Below are positions 1-8,094 of a stretch of 15,303 nucleotides of DNA, piece after piece; the first letter of the stretch is position 1; each line of letters begins with the position of its first letter. This DNA is from an uncultured Collinsella sp. (GTDB lineage: Bacteria; Actinomycetota; Coriobacteriia; Coriobacteriales; Coriobacteriaceae). The notes beneath the pieces were generated by a model, which was given only the letters and a program-made list of their open reading frames with translations, was not told the origin of the DNA and searched no databases. Position numbers and translations under genes: made by a program. The stretch spans positions 1 through 15,303 of the forward strand of contig URWC01000031.1 of assembly GCA_900551555.1 (NCBI GenBank), given 5' to 3'.

Positions 1-893
1 TGCTGGGCGGCGCGAACCACCACACGACGGTGGCCATCGCGCTCGGCAAAGGTGTCCAGGTCAAAGGCGTGCAGCGGCTGACCGGTGAGCATCATCACAT
101 AGTTGGTGATGTCGACGATGTTGTTGTGCGGGCGCACACCCAAGGCGTTAAGGCGCTTGACCATCCAGTCGGGCGACGAGCCGACCTTGACGTTGCGCAC
201 GATGCGGGCAACGTAGCGGTCGCACAGGCCCTCGTCGGCAATCTCGACGGAAAGCTCGTCGTCGGTCGCGCGGCCGGTCTCGGCTTTGATGGCGGGCAGC
301 TCAACGTGGAAATCGCGATCGAAGATGGCGCCGGTCTCGCGGGCCATACCGATCATGGACAGGCAATCGGGACGGTTGGGCGTGATCTCGCAGTCGAGCA
401 CGGTATCACTCGAGCCCACGTACTCGGCAAACGGCATGCCGCAGGGCGTATCCTCGGGCAGGATCATGATGCCGGAGTGGTCACCACCCAGGCCGAGCTC
501 GCGCGCGGAGCAGTTCATGCCCATGGACACGACGCCGCGAAGCTTGCTCTTCTTGATCTTGACGTCGCCGGGAAGCACGGCGCCAATCATGGCCGTGACG
601 ATGTGGTCGCCGGCCTCGAAGTTCTGCGCGCCGCAGACGATCTGCAGCGGAGCGGGGTTGCCGTCGGCGTCGAGGTTCTTGTCACCCACGTCGACCGAGC
701 ACACATACATGTGGTCGCTATCGGGGTGCGGGGTCTTGGTGAGCACCTTGGCGGTCACCACGTGGTCGAAGGACTCGCCCACGGTGTCGATCGCCTCGAC
801 CTCGGTGCCGGTACGGATATATTCGTCCGAAAGGGTCTTGGGATCCTCCGGAATATCAATCATGGTCTTGAGCCAGTCGTAAGAAACACGCAT
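1..893 (-). CDS. pheT: Phenylalanine-tRNA ligase beta subunit, N-terminal part (partial, runs off left edge)
   Basis: Beta chain of the cytoplasmic alpha2-beta2 enzyme that charges tRNA-Phe. The first 297 codons are present and the C-terminal end lies outside the window. The protein opens MRVSYDWLKTMIDIPEDP. A tRNA-binding OB-fold (EMAP-like) follows at about residues 40-150, with recognisable pieces such as VCGAQNFEAGD and SKLRGVVSMGMNCS. Then come the family signatures TPNRPDCLS, the start of the B3/B4 editing module (VDITNYVM) and PLHAFD. The ATG at 893 is chosen because AAAGGAGAC sits just upstream and the protein starts as the family usually does. It lies 63 bases behind pheS on the same strand, so the two are one operon, presumably under the T-box upstream of pheS. 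Seen: motifs and RBS. Known: family function. Confidence 0.96.
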   Translation of the reverse strand, partial: MRVSYDWLKTMIDIPEDPKTLSDEYIRTGTEVEAIDTVGESFDHVVTAKVLTKTPHPDSDHMYVCSVDVGDKNLDADGNPAPLQIVCGAQNFEAGDHIVTAMIGAVLPGDVKIKKSKLRGVVSMGMNCSARELGLGGDHSGIMILPEDTPCGMPFAEYVGSSDTVLDCEITPNRPDCLSMIGMARETGAIFDRDFHVELPAIKAETGRATDDELSVEIADEGLCDRYVARIVRNVKVGSSPDWMVKRLNALGVRPHNNIVDITNYVMMLTGQPLHAFDLDTFAERDGHRRVVVRAAQ

Positions 894-956
894 CTAACTG
901 GTCTCCTTTCATAAATGCGGCTTTGAGCCGGAAACTGCAACTAAGAAGAAAGCGTT

Positions 957-2033
957 CTAGAACTGGTTCAAGAACCTCATGTCACCAGTCATCAACGTGC
1001 GCAGGTCGGGCAGGTCGTAGCGCAGTGCCGCGACGCGCTCGGCGCCAATGCCAAAGGCGAAGCCGGTGTACTTCTCGGGGTCGATGCCGCAGTTGATAAG
1101 GACGTTGGGATCGACCATACCGCAGCCCAGAATCTCGATCCAGCCGCTGTGCTTGCAGAAGTTGCAGCCCTTGCCGCCGCACACGTGGCAGCTCACGTCC
1201 ACCTCGCAGCTAGGCTCGGTGAAGGGGAAGAAGTGCGGGCGGTAGCGCGTTTTGCGGTCCTCGCCAAACATGCACTTAACAAAATAGTCGAGCGTACCCT
1301 TGAGGTCGCCGAAAGTAATGCCCTCGTCCACGACCAGGCCCTCGATCTGGTTAAACTGCGGCAGGTGGCAGGCATCGGCCGTGTCGGGACGATAGACGGT
1401 GCCCGGGCAGATCATGTAGATGGGCGGCTTTTGCGACTCCATGGTGTGGATCTGCACGCCCGAGGTCTGGGTGCGCAGCAGCACGTCGGACTCGCCGTGG
1501 GCGTGCGCCTCGGGGTGCGCAACGCTGCCGGGGTTGTTGTCGACCACGTAAAACGTGTCGCGGGCCGAACGGCTCGGGTGATCCATGGGGGCGTTAAGCG
1601 CCGTGAAGTTGTAGTAGGAGGTGTCGACCATGGGGCCGGACTCGACAGTGTAGCCGATGCCGCAGAAGATGTCCTCGGCCTCCTCGATGATCTGCTTGAT
1701 CAGGTGCTGGTGACCGATCTGCGGACGGATGCCCGGCAGCGTGATGTCGACGGCATCGTGCTCGAGTGCGTGCTTAAGGGCGGCGGCCTTCATCTCGGTC
1801 GTGCGCTCGTCGAGCATGCCCTCGATCAGCTGGCGCATCTCATTGGCGCGCTTGCCCATAACGGGACGATCCTCGGGGGCGAGCTTGCCCATCATGCGCA
1901 TCAGGCCGGTGATGCGGCCCTTGCGGCCGAGCAGCGCGACGCGCGCGGCCTCGAGCTTCTCGGCGTCGTCGGCGCCTGCGACGAGCTCCTTGGCCTCTTC
2001 CTCGAGTTTGACCAGATCATCAATCAGACTCAT
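957..2033 (-). CDS. pheS: Phenylalanine-tRNA ligase alpha subunit
   Basis: Catalytic alpha chain of phenylalanyl-tRNA synthetase (class II), which activates Phe with ATP and transfers it to tRNA-Phe. The product is 358 residues, close to the usual 340-360. It has the N-terminal coiled-coil arm (ELVAGADDAEKLEAARVALLGRKG), motif 1-like HPSRSARDTFYV, motif 2 region RTQTSGVQIHTME and motif 3 GFAFGIGAERVAALRYD near the C-terminus. Between the last two motifs is a Cys-rich stretch (CHVCGGKGCNFCKHSG) that could bind zinc. The open frame extends upstream to 2144, but that part runs into the T-box attenuator hairpin. The ATG at 2033 (MSLIDDLVKLEEE) has a purine-rich GAAAGGGAAG before it and matches the normal start. 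First gene of the pheST operon. Confidence 0.97.
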   Translation of the reverse strand: MSLIDDLVKLEEEAKELVAGADDAEKLEAARVALLGRKGRITGLMRMMGKLAPEDRPVMGKRANEMRQLIEGMLDERTTEMKAAALKHALEHDAVDITLPGIRPQIGHQHLIKQIIEEAEDIFCGIGYTVESGPMVDTSYYNFTALNAPMDHPSRSARDTFYVVDNNPGSVAHPEAHAHGESDVLLRTQTSGVQIHTMESQKPPIYMICPGTVYRPDTADACHLPQFNQIEGLVVDEGITFGDLKGTLDYFVKCMFGEDRKTRYRPHFFPFTEPSCEVDVSCHVCGGKGCNFCKHSGWIEILGCGMVDPNVLINCGIDPEKYTGFAFGIGAERVAALRYDLPDLRTLMTGDMRFLNQF

Positions 2034-2118
2034 GTCTTCCCTTTCGTCTCTCGCGCATCCGCGCTCCGGGACGGCTGACGCCGCCCGATGCTGCGGATGC
2101 GCGGCCCGGTTCGGTAAC

Positions 2119-2161
2119 AAAAAACCGCCCTCGGGCATGTGCATTGCCCAAGGACGGTTAA
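2119..2161 (-). terminator. T-box attenuator terminator
   Basis: On the minus strand a 15-bp stem starts AACCGTCCTTGGGCA and closes TGCCCGAGGGCGGTT. It has two G-T pairs and a 7-base loop and runs into a TTTTTT tract at 2119-2124. It lies 86 bases before the pheS start and just after the T-box motif, so it is the switched terminator of the leader rather than an end-of-gene terminator. Confidence 0.93.
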
Positions 2162-2403
2162 ATTCCGCGGTACCACCTTGTTTGACCCGGCGGATGTCTG
2201 GCCCGCCGCGCCCACTCTGCGCCCCTTATCGCGAGGCTCACGGCTTCCCTACTGGGGCCTCGCTGCCGCCGGCCGCGTGCCCGTTGAGGTCGCTGCTCGG
2301 GAGTGAACGCTTGGCCCTTGCCACCGCAGGAAGGCTTGCAGCCCATGACCTTCCCTCTCTTGCCGGCGACGCGGCGGGCAAAACCCTCTCCGTCAACGCA
2401 TTG
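2119..2403 (-). promoter_or_regulatory. T-box riboswitch leader of pheST (Phe specifier)
   Basis: T-box leaders sense uncharged tRNA and let transcription pass when charging is low. The minus strand carries the hallmark AAGGTGGTACCGCG at 2166-2179, followed directly by the attenuator hairpin. Upstream is a structured Stem I region from about 2400. A TTC triplet at 2305-2307, followed by A, sits where the specifier is expected on the 3' side of Stem I and reads as a Phe codon, which agrees with the downstream genes. The 3' CCGTCC can pair either with the T-box side (antiterminator) or within the terminator, the usual switch design. The 5' limit is inferred from a candidate promoter. The T-box motif is certain; the exact specifier is inferred without folding software. 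Confidence 0.92.
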
Positions 2404-2409
2404 GGCTAT

Positions 2410-2418
2410 AGGATAACA
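2410..2418 (-). promoter_or_regulatory. Candidate extended -10 promoter for the pheST leader
   Basis: The minus strand reads TGTTATCCT, an extended -10 (TGn plus TATCCT), just ahead of the T-box Stem I. No good -35 is visible 16-18 bases upstream. The placement gives a leader of about 285 bases before the attenuator ends, normal for a T-box. Inference from motif and position only. Confidence 0.4.
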
Positions 2419-2536
2419 CATTTCGCGAGCGCATCGCCGCGTTCCGTTTTGTTCGCGCTGGGTACAAGGCAGGTAGCTGTGCAAACTGGCCGCGCACCCG
2501 CTTGCGACGCTCGGCCTGCGAGATTAAGGATACGGT

Positions 2537-4120
2537 ATGGGAAAGAAACTCGATAAGAAGGCCAAGGCAGCCGTGGCAAAGGCCGCCAAGGGCGTCAAGG
2601 CCGCTAAAGTCGACAAGGCCGTCAAAAAGTTCCGCAAACTCGAGGGCAAGCTGTGGACCCGCGAGTACCTGCTCAAGATTGCCGAATTTGACGGCGCGAC
2701 CATTGCCCCCGCCAACGGCGCCGCAGCGCGCGCCGACGCCATGGGCACCCTTGCCGGCGAGCACCACAAGCTGCTGACCAGCGAAAAGTCCGTTGAGCTC
2801 GTGCGTTCGCTGGCGCATGAGACGGTTGTGGGCGGCAAAATCGACGACCCGCAGCTGCTCGACGAGATCCGCGTGCTCGGCCGCGACCAGCGCGAGGCCA
2901 GCGTCATCCCCACCGAGGAGGCCGAGGCCTGGACCAGGCTCACCTGCGAGGCCGACGCCGTGTGGCACAAGGCCAAGGCGGCCAACGACTGGGCGAGCTT
3001 TGAGCCCTACGTGGACAAGATCGTCGGGCAGCTCAAGCGCCAGGCCCAGCTCATGGACCCCAAGCGCGATCCGTACGACGTCTGGCTCGATCAGTATGAG
3101 CGCGGCCTTTCCACCAAGAGCTTCGACGCATTTTGCGACGAGGTCAAGGCCACGGTCGTGCCGCTCGTGCACGCCATAGGCGAGCGTGGCCAGCAGCCAG
3201 CTGCCGACTTTTTGCATGCCCATGTGCCCGAGGCTGCCCAGCGCGCCATGAGCTTCGACCTTATGAAGCTTGTGGGCCTGGACCTGGACGACACCACGCT
3301 CGCCTTTACCGAGCATCCGTTTAGCGAGGGCTTCTCGGTGGGCGACGCGCGCATCGCCACGCATATCCACGAGGACGATTGCATTTCCAACGTCTACAGC
3401 ATCATCCACGAGGCGGGCCACGCCATGTACGAGCTGGGCGTCAATCCTGCCTATGCGCGCACCTGTCTTGAAGGTGGCACCTCCATGGGCATCCACGAGA
3501 GCCAGAGCCGCTTTTTCGAGAACACCGTGGGTCGCAGCCGCGCCTTTATGGGGCCGCTGCTCGAGGTGCTGCGCCGTCATGCGCCCGAGGTCTATGGCAG
3601 CGTGGACGAGGATACGCTCTACCACGCCGTGAATATCGCACAGCCGTCGTTGATCCGCACCGAGGCGGACGAGCTCACCTATCCGCTGCACGTTATGGTG
3701 CGCTACGAGATCGAGCGCATGCTGTTTGCCGGCGAGGCCACGGCCAAGGACATCCCCGCGCTTTGGAACCGCTTTATGGACGAGTACCTGGGCATTCCGG
3801 TTCCCGACGACACGCGTGGCTGCCTGCAGGATACGCACTGGAGTGGCGGCTCGTTTGGCTACTTCCCCACGTATGCGCTGGGCAGCGCCTACGACGCCAT
3901 GTTTGTGCCGGCCATGTGCCGCGACGGCGTCGACCTTACCGGCGCCTGCGCGAGCGGCGACCTGGCACCCGTCCGCGCGTGGCTGGGCGAGCACATTTGG
4001 CAGTGGGGCCGCGCCAAGGACGCGCCGGAGCTCATCAAGGGCGCCTGCGGCATGGCGTTCGATGCCCGCTACTACTGCAGCTACCTGCAGGACAAGTTCA
4101 CCACGCTCTACGAGCTGTAA
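2537..4120 (+). CDS. M32-family metallocarboxypeptidase (carboxypeptidase Taq type)
   Basis: Cytoplasmic zinc carboxypeptidase that removes C-terminal residues from peptides. It has 527 residues against roughly 500 for the family. The zinc site HEAGH is at 291-295. The third ligand, E321, sits in HESQSRFFEN, with the same 26-residue spacing as in Thermus TaqCP. Family motifs IRTEADE and GSFGYFPTYALG follow. The usual N-terminal WD-x-x-T element appears as EFDGATIAP. The first 34 residues are an added Lys/Ala-rich tail with 13 lysines, outside the catalytic fold. The ATG at 2537 follows a modest AAGGA. There is no signal peptide. It stands alone, divergent from pheST and convergent with glmM, and ends at a strong terminator. 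No promoter could be fixed with confidence upstream. Confidence 0.95.
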   Translation: MGKKLDKKAKAAVAKAAKGVKAAKVDKAVKKFRKLEGKLWTREYLLKIAEFDGATIAPANGAAARADAMGTLAGEHHKLLTSEKSVELVRSLAHETVVGGKIDDPQLLDEIRVLGRDQREASVIPTEEAEAWTRLTCEADAVWHKAKAANDWASFEPYVDKIVGQLKRQAQLMDPKRDPYDVWLDQYERGLSTKSFDAFCDEVKATVVPLVHAIGERGQQPAADFLHAHVPEAAQRAMSFDLMKLVGLDLDDTTLAFTEHPFSEGFSVGDARIATHIHEDDCISNVYSIIHEAGHAMYELGVNPAYARTCLEGGTSMGIHESQSRFFENTVGRSRAFMGPLLEVLRRHAPEVYGSVDEDTLYHAVNIAQPSLIRTEADELTYPLHVMVRYEIERMLFAGEATAKDIPALWNRFMDEYLGIPVPDDTRGCLQDTHWSGGSFGYFPTYALGSAYDAMFVPAMCRDGVDLTGACASGDLAPVRAWLGEHIWQWGRAKDAPELIKGACGMAFDARYYCSYLQDKFTTLYEL

Positions 4121-4142
4121 GGCATAACCGACACGCCAACGC

Positions 4143-4181
4143 AAAGGGGACGCCGCGGAACCAATCCGCAGCGTCCCCTTT
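4143..4181. terminator. Bidirectional terminator between the M32 gene and glmM
   Basis: A near-perfect inverted repeat: AAAGGGGACGC pairs with GCGTCCCCTTT (11 bp), one mismatch follows, then GCGGA pairs with TCCGC around the loop ACCAA. The arms end in A-run and T-run, so it can work for both the M32 gene (+, stop 22 bases before) and glmM (-, stop 36 bases away). The T tract is short (3), so efficiency is uncertain. Confidence 0.8.
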
Positions 4182-4186
4182 CCACC

Positions 4187-4215
4187 TAGTCGTTTAAGAA
4201 CGTCCCCAATGACTA
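4187..4215. repeat. Small inverted repeat directly behind the glmM stop
   Basis: TAGTCGTT at 4187-4194 pairs with AATGACTA at 4208-4215 (one G-T pair). The inner sequence contains AACGTCCCC, which echoes the GTCCCC arm of the terminator just before it. It lies two bases outside the glmM stop codon. It may be a second terminator arm or a REP-like dispersed element; the sequence alone does not decide. Confidence 0.45.
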
Positions 4216-4217
4216 CC

Positions 4218-5549
4218 TTACAGAGCTTCCAGCGCGGCGGCGATGCGCTTCATGGCGGCATCGGCGGATGCTTGGTCAGGCGCCTCGGCCAGCACGCGGA
4301 TAACCGACTCGGTTCCGCTCTTGCGCACGAGCACGCGGCCCTCGCCTGCCAGCGCAGCCTCGGCCTCGGCGATGGCGTTCTGCACGCCCATGTTCTCGAG
4401 CGCGGCGTCCTTGTCCGCCACGTGCACGGCCACCTGCGCCTGCGGCAGCAGCTTGCACGGAGCCGTGAGCTGCGAGAGCGTCTCGCGCTCGGCACGAATC
4501 ACTTCCATCACGCGCAGCGAAGTCATAATGCCGTCGCCCGTGCGCTCGATATCGCCAAAGATCGTATGGCCCGTCTGCTCGCCGCCCAAGCTGTAGCCGC
4601 CCTCGCGCATCTTGGCATACACGTGACGGTCGCCCACGCCGCTGGTCACGGCACTCAGACCGGCAAGCTCCAGCGACTTGACCAGGCCAAAGTTGCTGGC
4701 AATCGTCGGCACCACGGTACCGCCCGAGAGTCGCCCGTGCTTGTTCAGATACACGCCGCACACGTACAGGATCTGGTCGCCGTCTACCACGCGACCGCGC
4801 TCATCCACGGCCAGGCAGCGGTCGGCATCGCCGTCGTAGGCAAAGCCCACGTCCAGGCCCTGCTCCACCACATGGCGCTGCAGACGCTCCATATGCGTGG
4901 AGCCGCAGTCGACGTTGATGTTAAAACCATCGGGCGCGGCGTTGATCACGCGCACGTCGGCGCCCAGCGCGTCAAACACCGGCTTGGCCACCGAGGACGC
5001 CGAGCCGTTGGCGCAGTCGATGCCGATCTTGACGCCCTGCAGCGAAAAGTTCGCGCTGGCGATGAGCGAAGCAATGTAGCGGTTGCGGCCCTGCATGTAG
5101 TCCACCGTGGCGCCGATGTGGTTGCCCGTGGCCAGCGGCACCTCGCTCTTGCCATCGATGTAGTCCTCGATAAGCTCCAGTACGTCCTCGTCCATCTTAA
5201 AACCGTCGCTGTTGACGAGCTTAATGCCGTTATCGCAAAACGGGTTGTGGCTCGCACTGATCATGATGCCGCAATCGAAGCAGCCCTCCACAGTCTGATG
5301 CGCTACGCCCGGCGTGGGGATCACGTGCAGCATATAGGCGTCCGCGCCGCTCGCGACCAGGCCGCTCACCAGCGCCGCCTCGAACATATAACTCGAGCGA
5401 CGTGTGTCCTTGCCCACGATGACGCGCGCCTTGCGCTCGCGGTTGGCGCCGTAATACCAGCCCACAAAACGGCCAATCTTATAAGCGTGCTCTACCGTCA
5501 GCCCAACGTTGGCCTCACCGCGAAAGCCGTCGGTGCCAAAGTACTTCAT
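4218..5549 (-). CDS. glmM: Phosphoglucosamine mutase
   Basis: Interconverts glucosamine-6-phosphate and glucosamine-1-phosphate, feeding UDP-GlcNAc and so peptidoglycan synthesis; cytoplasmic. The 443-residue length is typical. All family sites are present: start MKYFGTDGFRG, phosphoserine loop ISASHNP with S100 as the phosphorylated residue, metal loop DGDADR at 239-244, sugar-binding GGEQTGH at 322-328 and phosphate-binding RKSGTE at 409-414. GGEQTGH rather than the GEMSGH type favours GlmM over phosphomannomutase. The ATG at 5549 has AAGGAG seven bases upstream. It follows the DUF4012 gene on the same strand but is separated by a hairpin, so it is probably its own unit or partly read through. 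Confidence 0.96.
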   Translation of the reverse strand: MKYFGTDGFRGEANVGLTVEHAYKIGRFVGWYYGANRERKARVIVGKDTRRSSYMFEAALVSGLVASGADAYMLHVIPTPGVAHQTVEGCFDCGIMISASHNPFCDNGIKLVNSDGFKMDEDVLELIEDYIDGKSEVPLATGNHIGATVDYMQGRNRYIASLIASANFSLQGVKIGIDCANGSASSVAKPVFDALGADVRVINAAPDGFNINVDCGSTHMERLQRHVVEQGLDVGFAYDGDADRCLAVDERGRVVDGDQILYVCGVYLNKHGRLSGGTVVPTIASNFGLVKSLELAGLSAVTSGVGDRHVYAKMREGGYSLGGEQTGHTIFGDIERTGDGIMTSLRVMEVIRAERETLSQLTAPCKLLPQAQVAVHVADKDAALENMGVQNAIAEAEAALAGEGRVLVRKSGTESVIRVLAEAPDQASADAAMKRIAAALEAL

Positions 5550-5560
5550 GCGCTCTCCTT

Positions 5561-5595
5561 ACAAAATAGGGGCGGACAGATTGCCTGTCCGCCCC
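5561..5595 (-). terminator. Terminator behind the DUF4012 gene
   Basis: A perfect 11-bp stem, GGGGCGGACAG with CTGTCCGCCCC, and a 5-base loop (5569-5595). On the minus strand it is followed by TATTTTG. It sits between the DUF4012 stop (5633) and the glmM RBS (about 5557), so close to glmM that glmM must use read-through or a promoter hidden near the hairpin. The T tract is interrupted, so it may be an attenuator. Confidence 0.75.
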
Positions 5596-5632
5596 AAAAT
5601 GGTACTCGATTATCTGCGCTACCAGAAAAACC

Positions 5633-7945
5633 CTACGCCGACGCGCTGTCGCGAGCCGCCTGGCATGTAGGAGTCTGACGCAGCGTAAGCGGCTTGTCCC
5701 CCGCCTCGGCCGACGTGGTCAGCGTATACGTGATCGTCGTCGTCTCGCCAGCATGCAGGTCAACGGTTCCTGAATAGCAGGGAACTCCGTGCCAAGTGGC
5801 AGCGAACAGTCCAAACTGAGTCCCCTCGACGTTTAGATCGGTAATGCTGCCGCCTGTCGGCGCAAACAGTGATACATACAAGCGCTCATCGTCACGCGAG
5901 GTCCCAGGCGCACTGGCCGCTACGTAGTCGGGCAGCCTACCTGCCTCCTCCTGCGTCATGATGTTCGTCAGGGTAACGGTGATGCGATACGAGCAAGCGC
6001 CGTCGCCGTTCTTCACGCCCTGACCAATCTGCGTATCGGCGTTCAGATACCAGTCGAGCTTGGAGAAGCTCAGGTTGTTAAAGTAGACACCAGCAACGGG
6101 ATCTTCACTCGGGTCATCCGGATCGGGCAGTGAGGCGTCTATGTTCATCTCCTTGATAGCGTTCTGCTCGTCATCGTTTTTCATCCACGCGATCAGGCGG
6201 CCCTCTTCGGCACCGCGCTCAACGGCGCTGACAAGGTTCACAACATCGACGTCGCCGATACCGCCAAGGATCTTGTCGAAGGCAGCGCTGGCGACGGATG
6301 CAAAGATGCCGTCCGACTCCTCGACCGGATAGTTCCAGTACACATCATGCATAAGCACCTTCGCCGCGTTAGTGCCGTCAACGACTGTACCGTCGGGCAG
6401 TGAAACATTACCCACGAGGCCCAACAGATACTGCAGGAATACCGGATCGATACCAATGACGCCATCGACGTCCTGACCATATTCAGACTTCCACAGCGCG
6501 GCGACACGCTGCGAATTACGGGGCCAGTCGGGCGAATAGGTGTTGCCCGAGATGTATAGGTTGCTGTGGTCACCAAACAGCGTCTCATCTTCTTCGTCGA
6601 CGCTCTCAACCGCCTCGTCTTTGCTGCGCGCAATGCAGGGAACAAACTCGCCAATCGACATCTGGCCGTCGGTGACCGAAATCAGGCCCTGCGAACCGCC
6701 AAAGCCGCCGCAAGCACGAATCTCGACGTTGTTCATGGCGTACACAAGGTAGTTGCGCGTCTGGCCGTTGGCGCCGAGCATCTGGGGAAGGACGGGGGCG
6801 ACCTTCTCCGCCGCGTCAACCGCGCCGTTGAGGGTGGCAAAGCCGTCCTTGGCCTTATCGACCAGCTCGGTCACCTGGGAAATATGAGTATCGCCAATAC
6901 CCTGGATCTTCTCGTTGGCGCTCTTGAACACCTTGGAGCTATCGGAAAGCGAATCGGCAACGGCCTGCAGTGCGGACACGTTAATCATGCCGTCCTGGAA
7001 CAGCTTGCCGGGTGTGGCCTGCGAGAGGTTATCGGCCATGGGAACCAGCGCGTTGCTCGAGACATCGGACAGGGCATCAATCATGGTGCGGGCTGCATTG
7101 ATGTCACTGCCATACACCGGGATAAACGATGCCGCCGTCCACAGCGGGCTCGAGGTCTCCGCCTTCATGCTGTTACAGAGCTCATCGATCTTCTTCGCGT
7201 CGTCAGGCAGCGTCGAAAAATCGCCCGACGTGACCTTGTCCTTAAGGCCACCGACGATCTCGACAGCCTCCTTCGCTTCGCTCTTTACGGTCTTTGCCGA
7301 GTTAAGCAGCATAAAGCCGCTTGCGCCAAGCGCAACGAGAAGCACCGCGACTACAGCGGCAATAATGGCGCCGGTGTGACGCTTTTTGCGCTCGCCCTTG
7401 CGATGGCGATGACGGACCAGACCGTCAGAGGTCGAACTCGACGAAGCATCGCTACCGTAGTTCAAGCCAAAATCGTAATAATCTTCCTTGGAACCCGAGC
7501 CCGCAAACTCGGTACCGCTATCATCCAGGCGGGCGAACGTGCCTGTCTCGGAGGCGCCGGTGTAAATCGTGCCGAGGTTACCCGTAAGCCCCGCGCCACC
7601 GGCAGAGGGAGTATTGTTGTCGGCCTTGCCGGCATTAACGTTGCCGGCGCCATTCGCGGCGTTGGCAGCACCTGCGTTGTTCGCAGGTACCGAAGGAGCC
7701 CCGCTCGGCTGCGACGCAGAGGTTGCACCGCCCGCAAAGACATTTCCTCTTGCACGGCCGGTCTTTTTTGCCTTTTGAGACTGCTCGTACAGAGCGGTAA
7801 ACATCGCCGTCTCGCCCGGGGACACGCGCTTACCGGAACCGCCCTGTCCAGCGCCGCCCGGCGTGCCGGCCTTACCAGCCCCGTTCGGACGCGGCGGAAC
7901 TGCAGGGCGGCCGCTATCGCTGCCCTTAAAGTGATTACCAGCCAT
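5633..7945 (-). CDS. DUF4012 membrane-anchored protein with long low-complexity N-terminus
   Basis: Function unknown; DUF4012 proteins are Gram-positive envelope proteins often found near cell-surface polymer genes. It has 770 residues from the ATG at 7945, chosen over 7972 because GAGGA lies at good spacing and the upstream codons add nothing family-like. Residues 1-190 are Gly/Ala/Asn/Ser/Pro-rich and end in a basic block (RHRHRKGERKKRH). One membrane helix lies at about 192-214 (IIAAVVAVLLVALGASGF). Thus a type II topology is expected: disordered tail inside, about 550 residues outside. The DUF4012 signature NNVEIRACGGFGGSQG is at about 405-420. A coiled-coil-like stretch lies between helix and signature, and a beta-rich C-terminal region ends the protein. 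It neighbours glmM (wall precursor), which suits an envelope role. Confidence 0.88.
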   Translation of the reverse strand: MAGNHFKGSDSGRPAVPPRPNGAGKAGTPGGAGQGGSGKRVSPGETAMFTALYEQSQKAKKTGRARGNVFAGGATSASQPSGAPSVPANNAGAANAANGAGNVNAGKADNNTPSAGGAGLTGNLGTIYTGASETGTFARLDDSGTEFAGSGSKEDYYDFGLNYGSDASSSSTSDGLVRHRHRKGERKKRHTGAIIAAVVAVLLVALGASGFMLLNSAKTVKSEAKEAVEIVGGLKDKVTSGDFSTLPDDAKKIDELCNSMKAETSSPLWTAASFIPVYGSDINAARTMIDALSDVSSNALVPMADNLSQATPGKLFQDGMINVSALQAVADSLSDSSKVFKSANEKIQGIGDTHISQVTELVDKAKDGFATLNGAVDAAEKVAPVLPQMLGANGQTRNYLVYAMNNVEIRACGGFGGSQGLISVTDGQMSIGEFVPCIARSKDEAVESVDEEDETLFGDHSNLYISGNTYSPDWPRNSQRVAALWKSEYGQDVDGVIGIDPVFLQYLLGLVGNVSLPDGTVVDGTNAAKVLMHDVYWNYPVEESDGIFASVASAAFDKILGGIGDVDVVNLVSAVERGAEEGRLIAWMKNDDEQNAIKEMNIDASLPDPDDPSEDPVAGVYFNNLSFSKLDWYLNADTQIGQGVKNGDGACSYRITVTLTNIMTQEEAGRLPDYVAASAPGTSRDDERLYVSLFAPTGGSITDLNVEGTQFGLFAATWHGVPCYSGTVDLHAGETTTITYTLTTSAEAGDKPLTLRQTPTCQAARDSASA

Positions 7946-8094
7946 AAAGAAATCCTCGCAATTGAGTCGCAATGAAAAAGTCCATAACGTTACTAGTTTA
8001 TGGCATTTTGAGCATCGACAGCTAAACTCCAGACACGGACATCAATTGGCGAAAATGCGGCACAACACCTTTTCCGTCTTGGCAGCGGCGCCAG

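Noticed and set aside
30..914. Long plus-strand open frame over the left end
   Set aside because: It is antisense to pheT, whose minus-strand product matches the family throughout; the plus-strand translation is His/Gly/Ala/Val-rich with no known motif.
2034..2144. Upstream extension of pheS to 2144
   Set aside because: The added codons fall in the T-box attenuator hairpin and its downstream tail; the ATG at 2033 has the RBS and the normal start.
2393..4144. 583-codon minus-strand open frame opposite the M32 gene
   Set aside because: High-GC antisense shadow of a fully recognisable M32 protein; it also runs into the T-box leader.
4209..5678. 489-codon plus-strand open frame opposite glmM
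   Set aside because: Shadow of glmM, covering the terminator hairpins on both ends and lacking an RBS or family match.
6566..7975. 469-codon plus-strand open frame opposite the DUF4012 gene
   Set aside because: Shadow frame; the minus strand has the RBS, membrane helix and DUF4012 motif.
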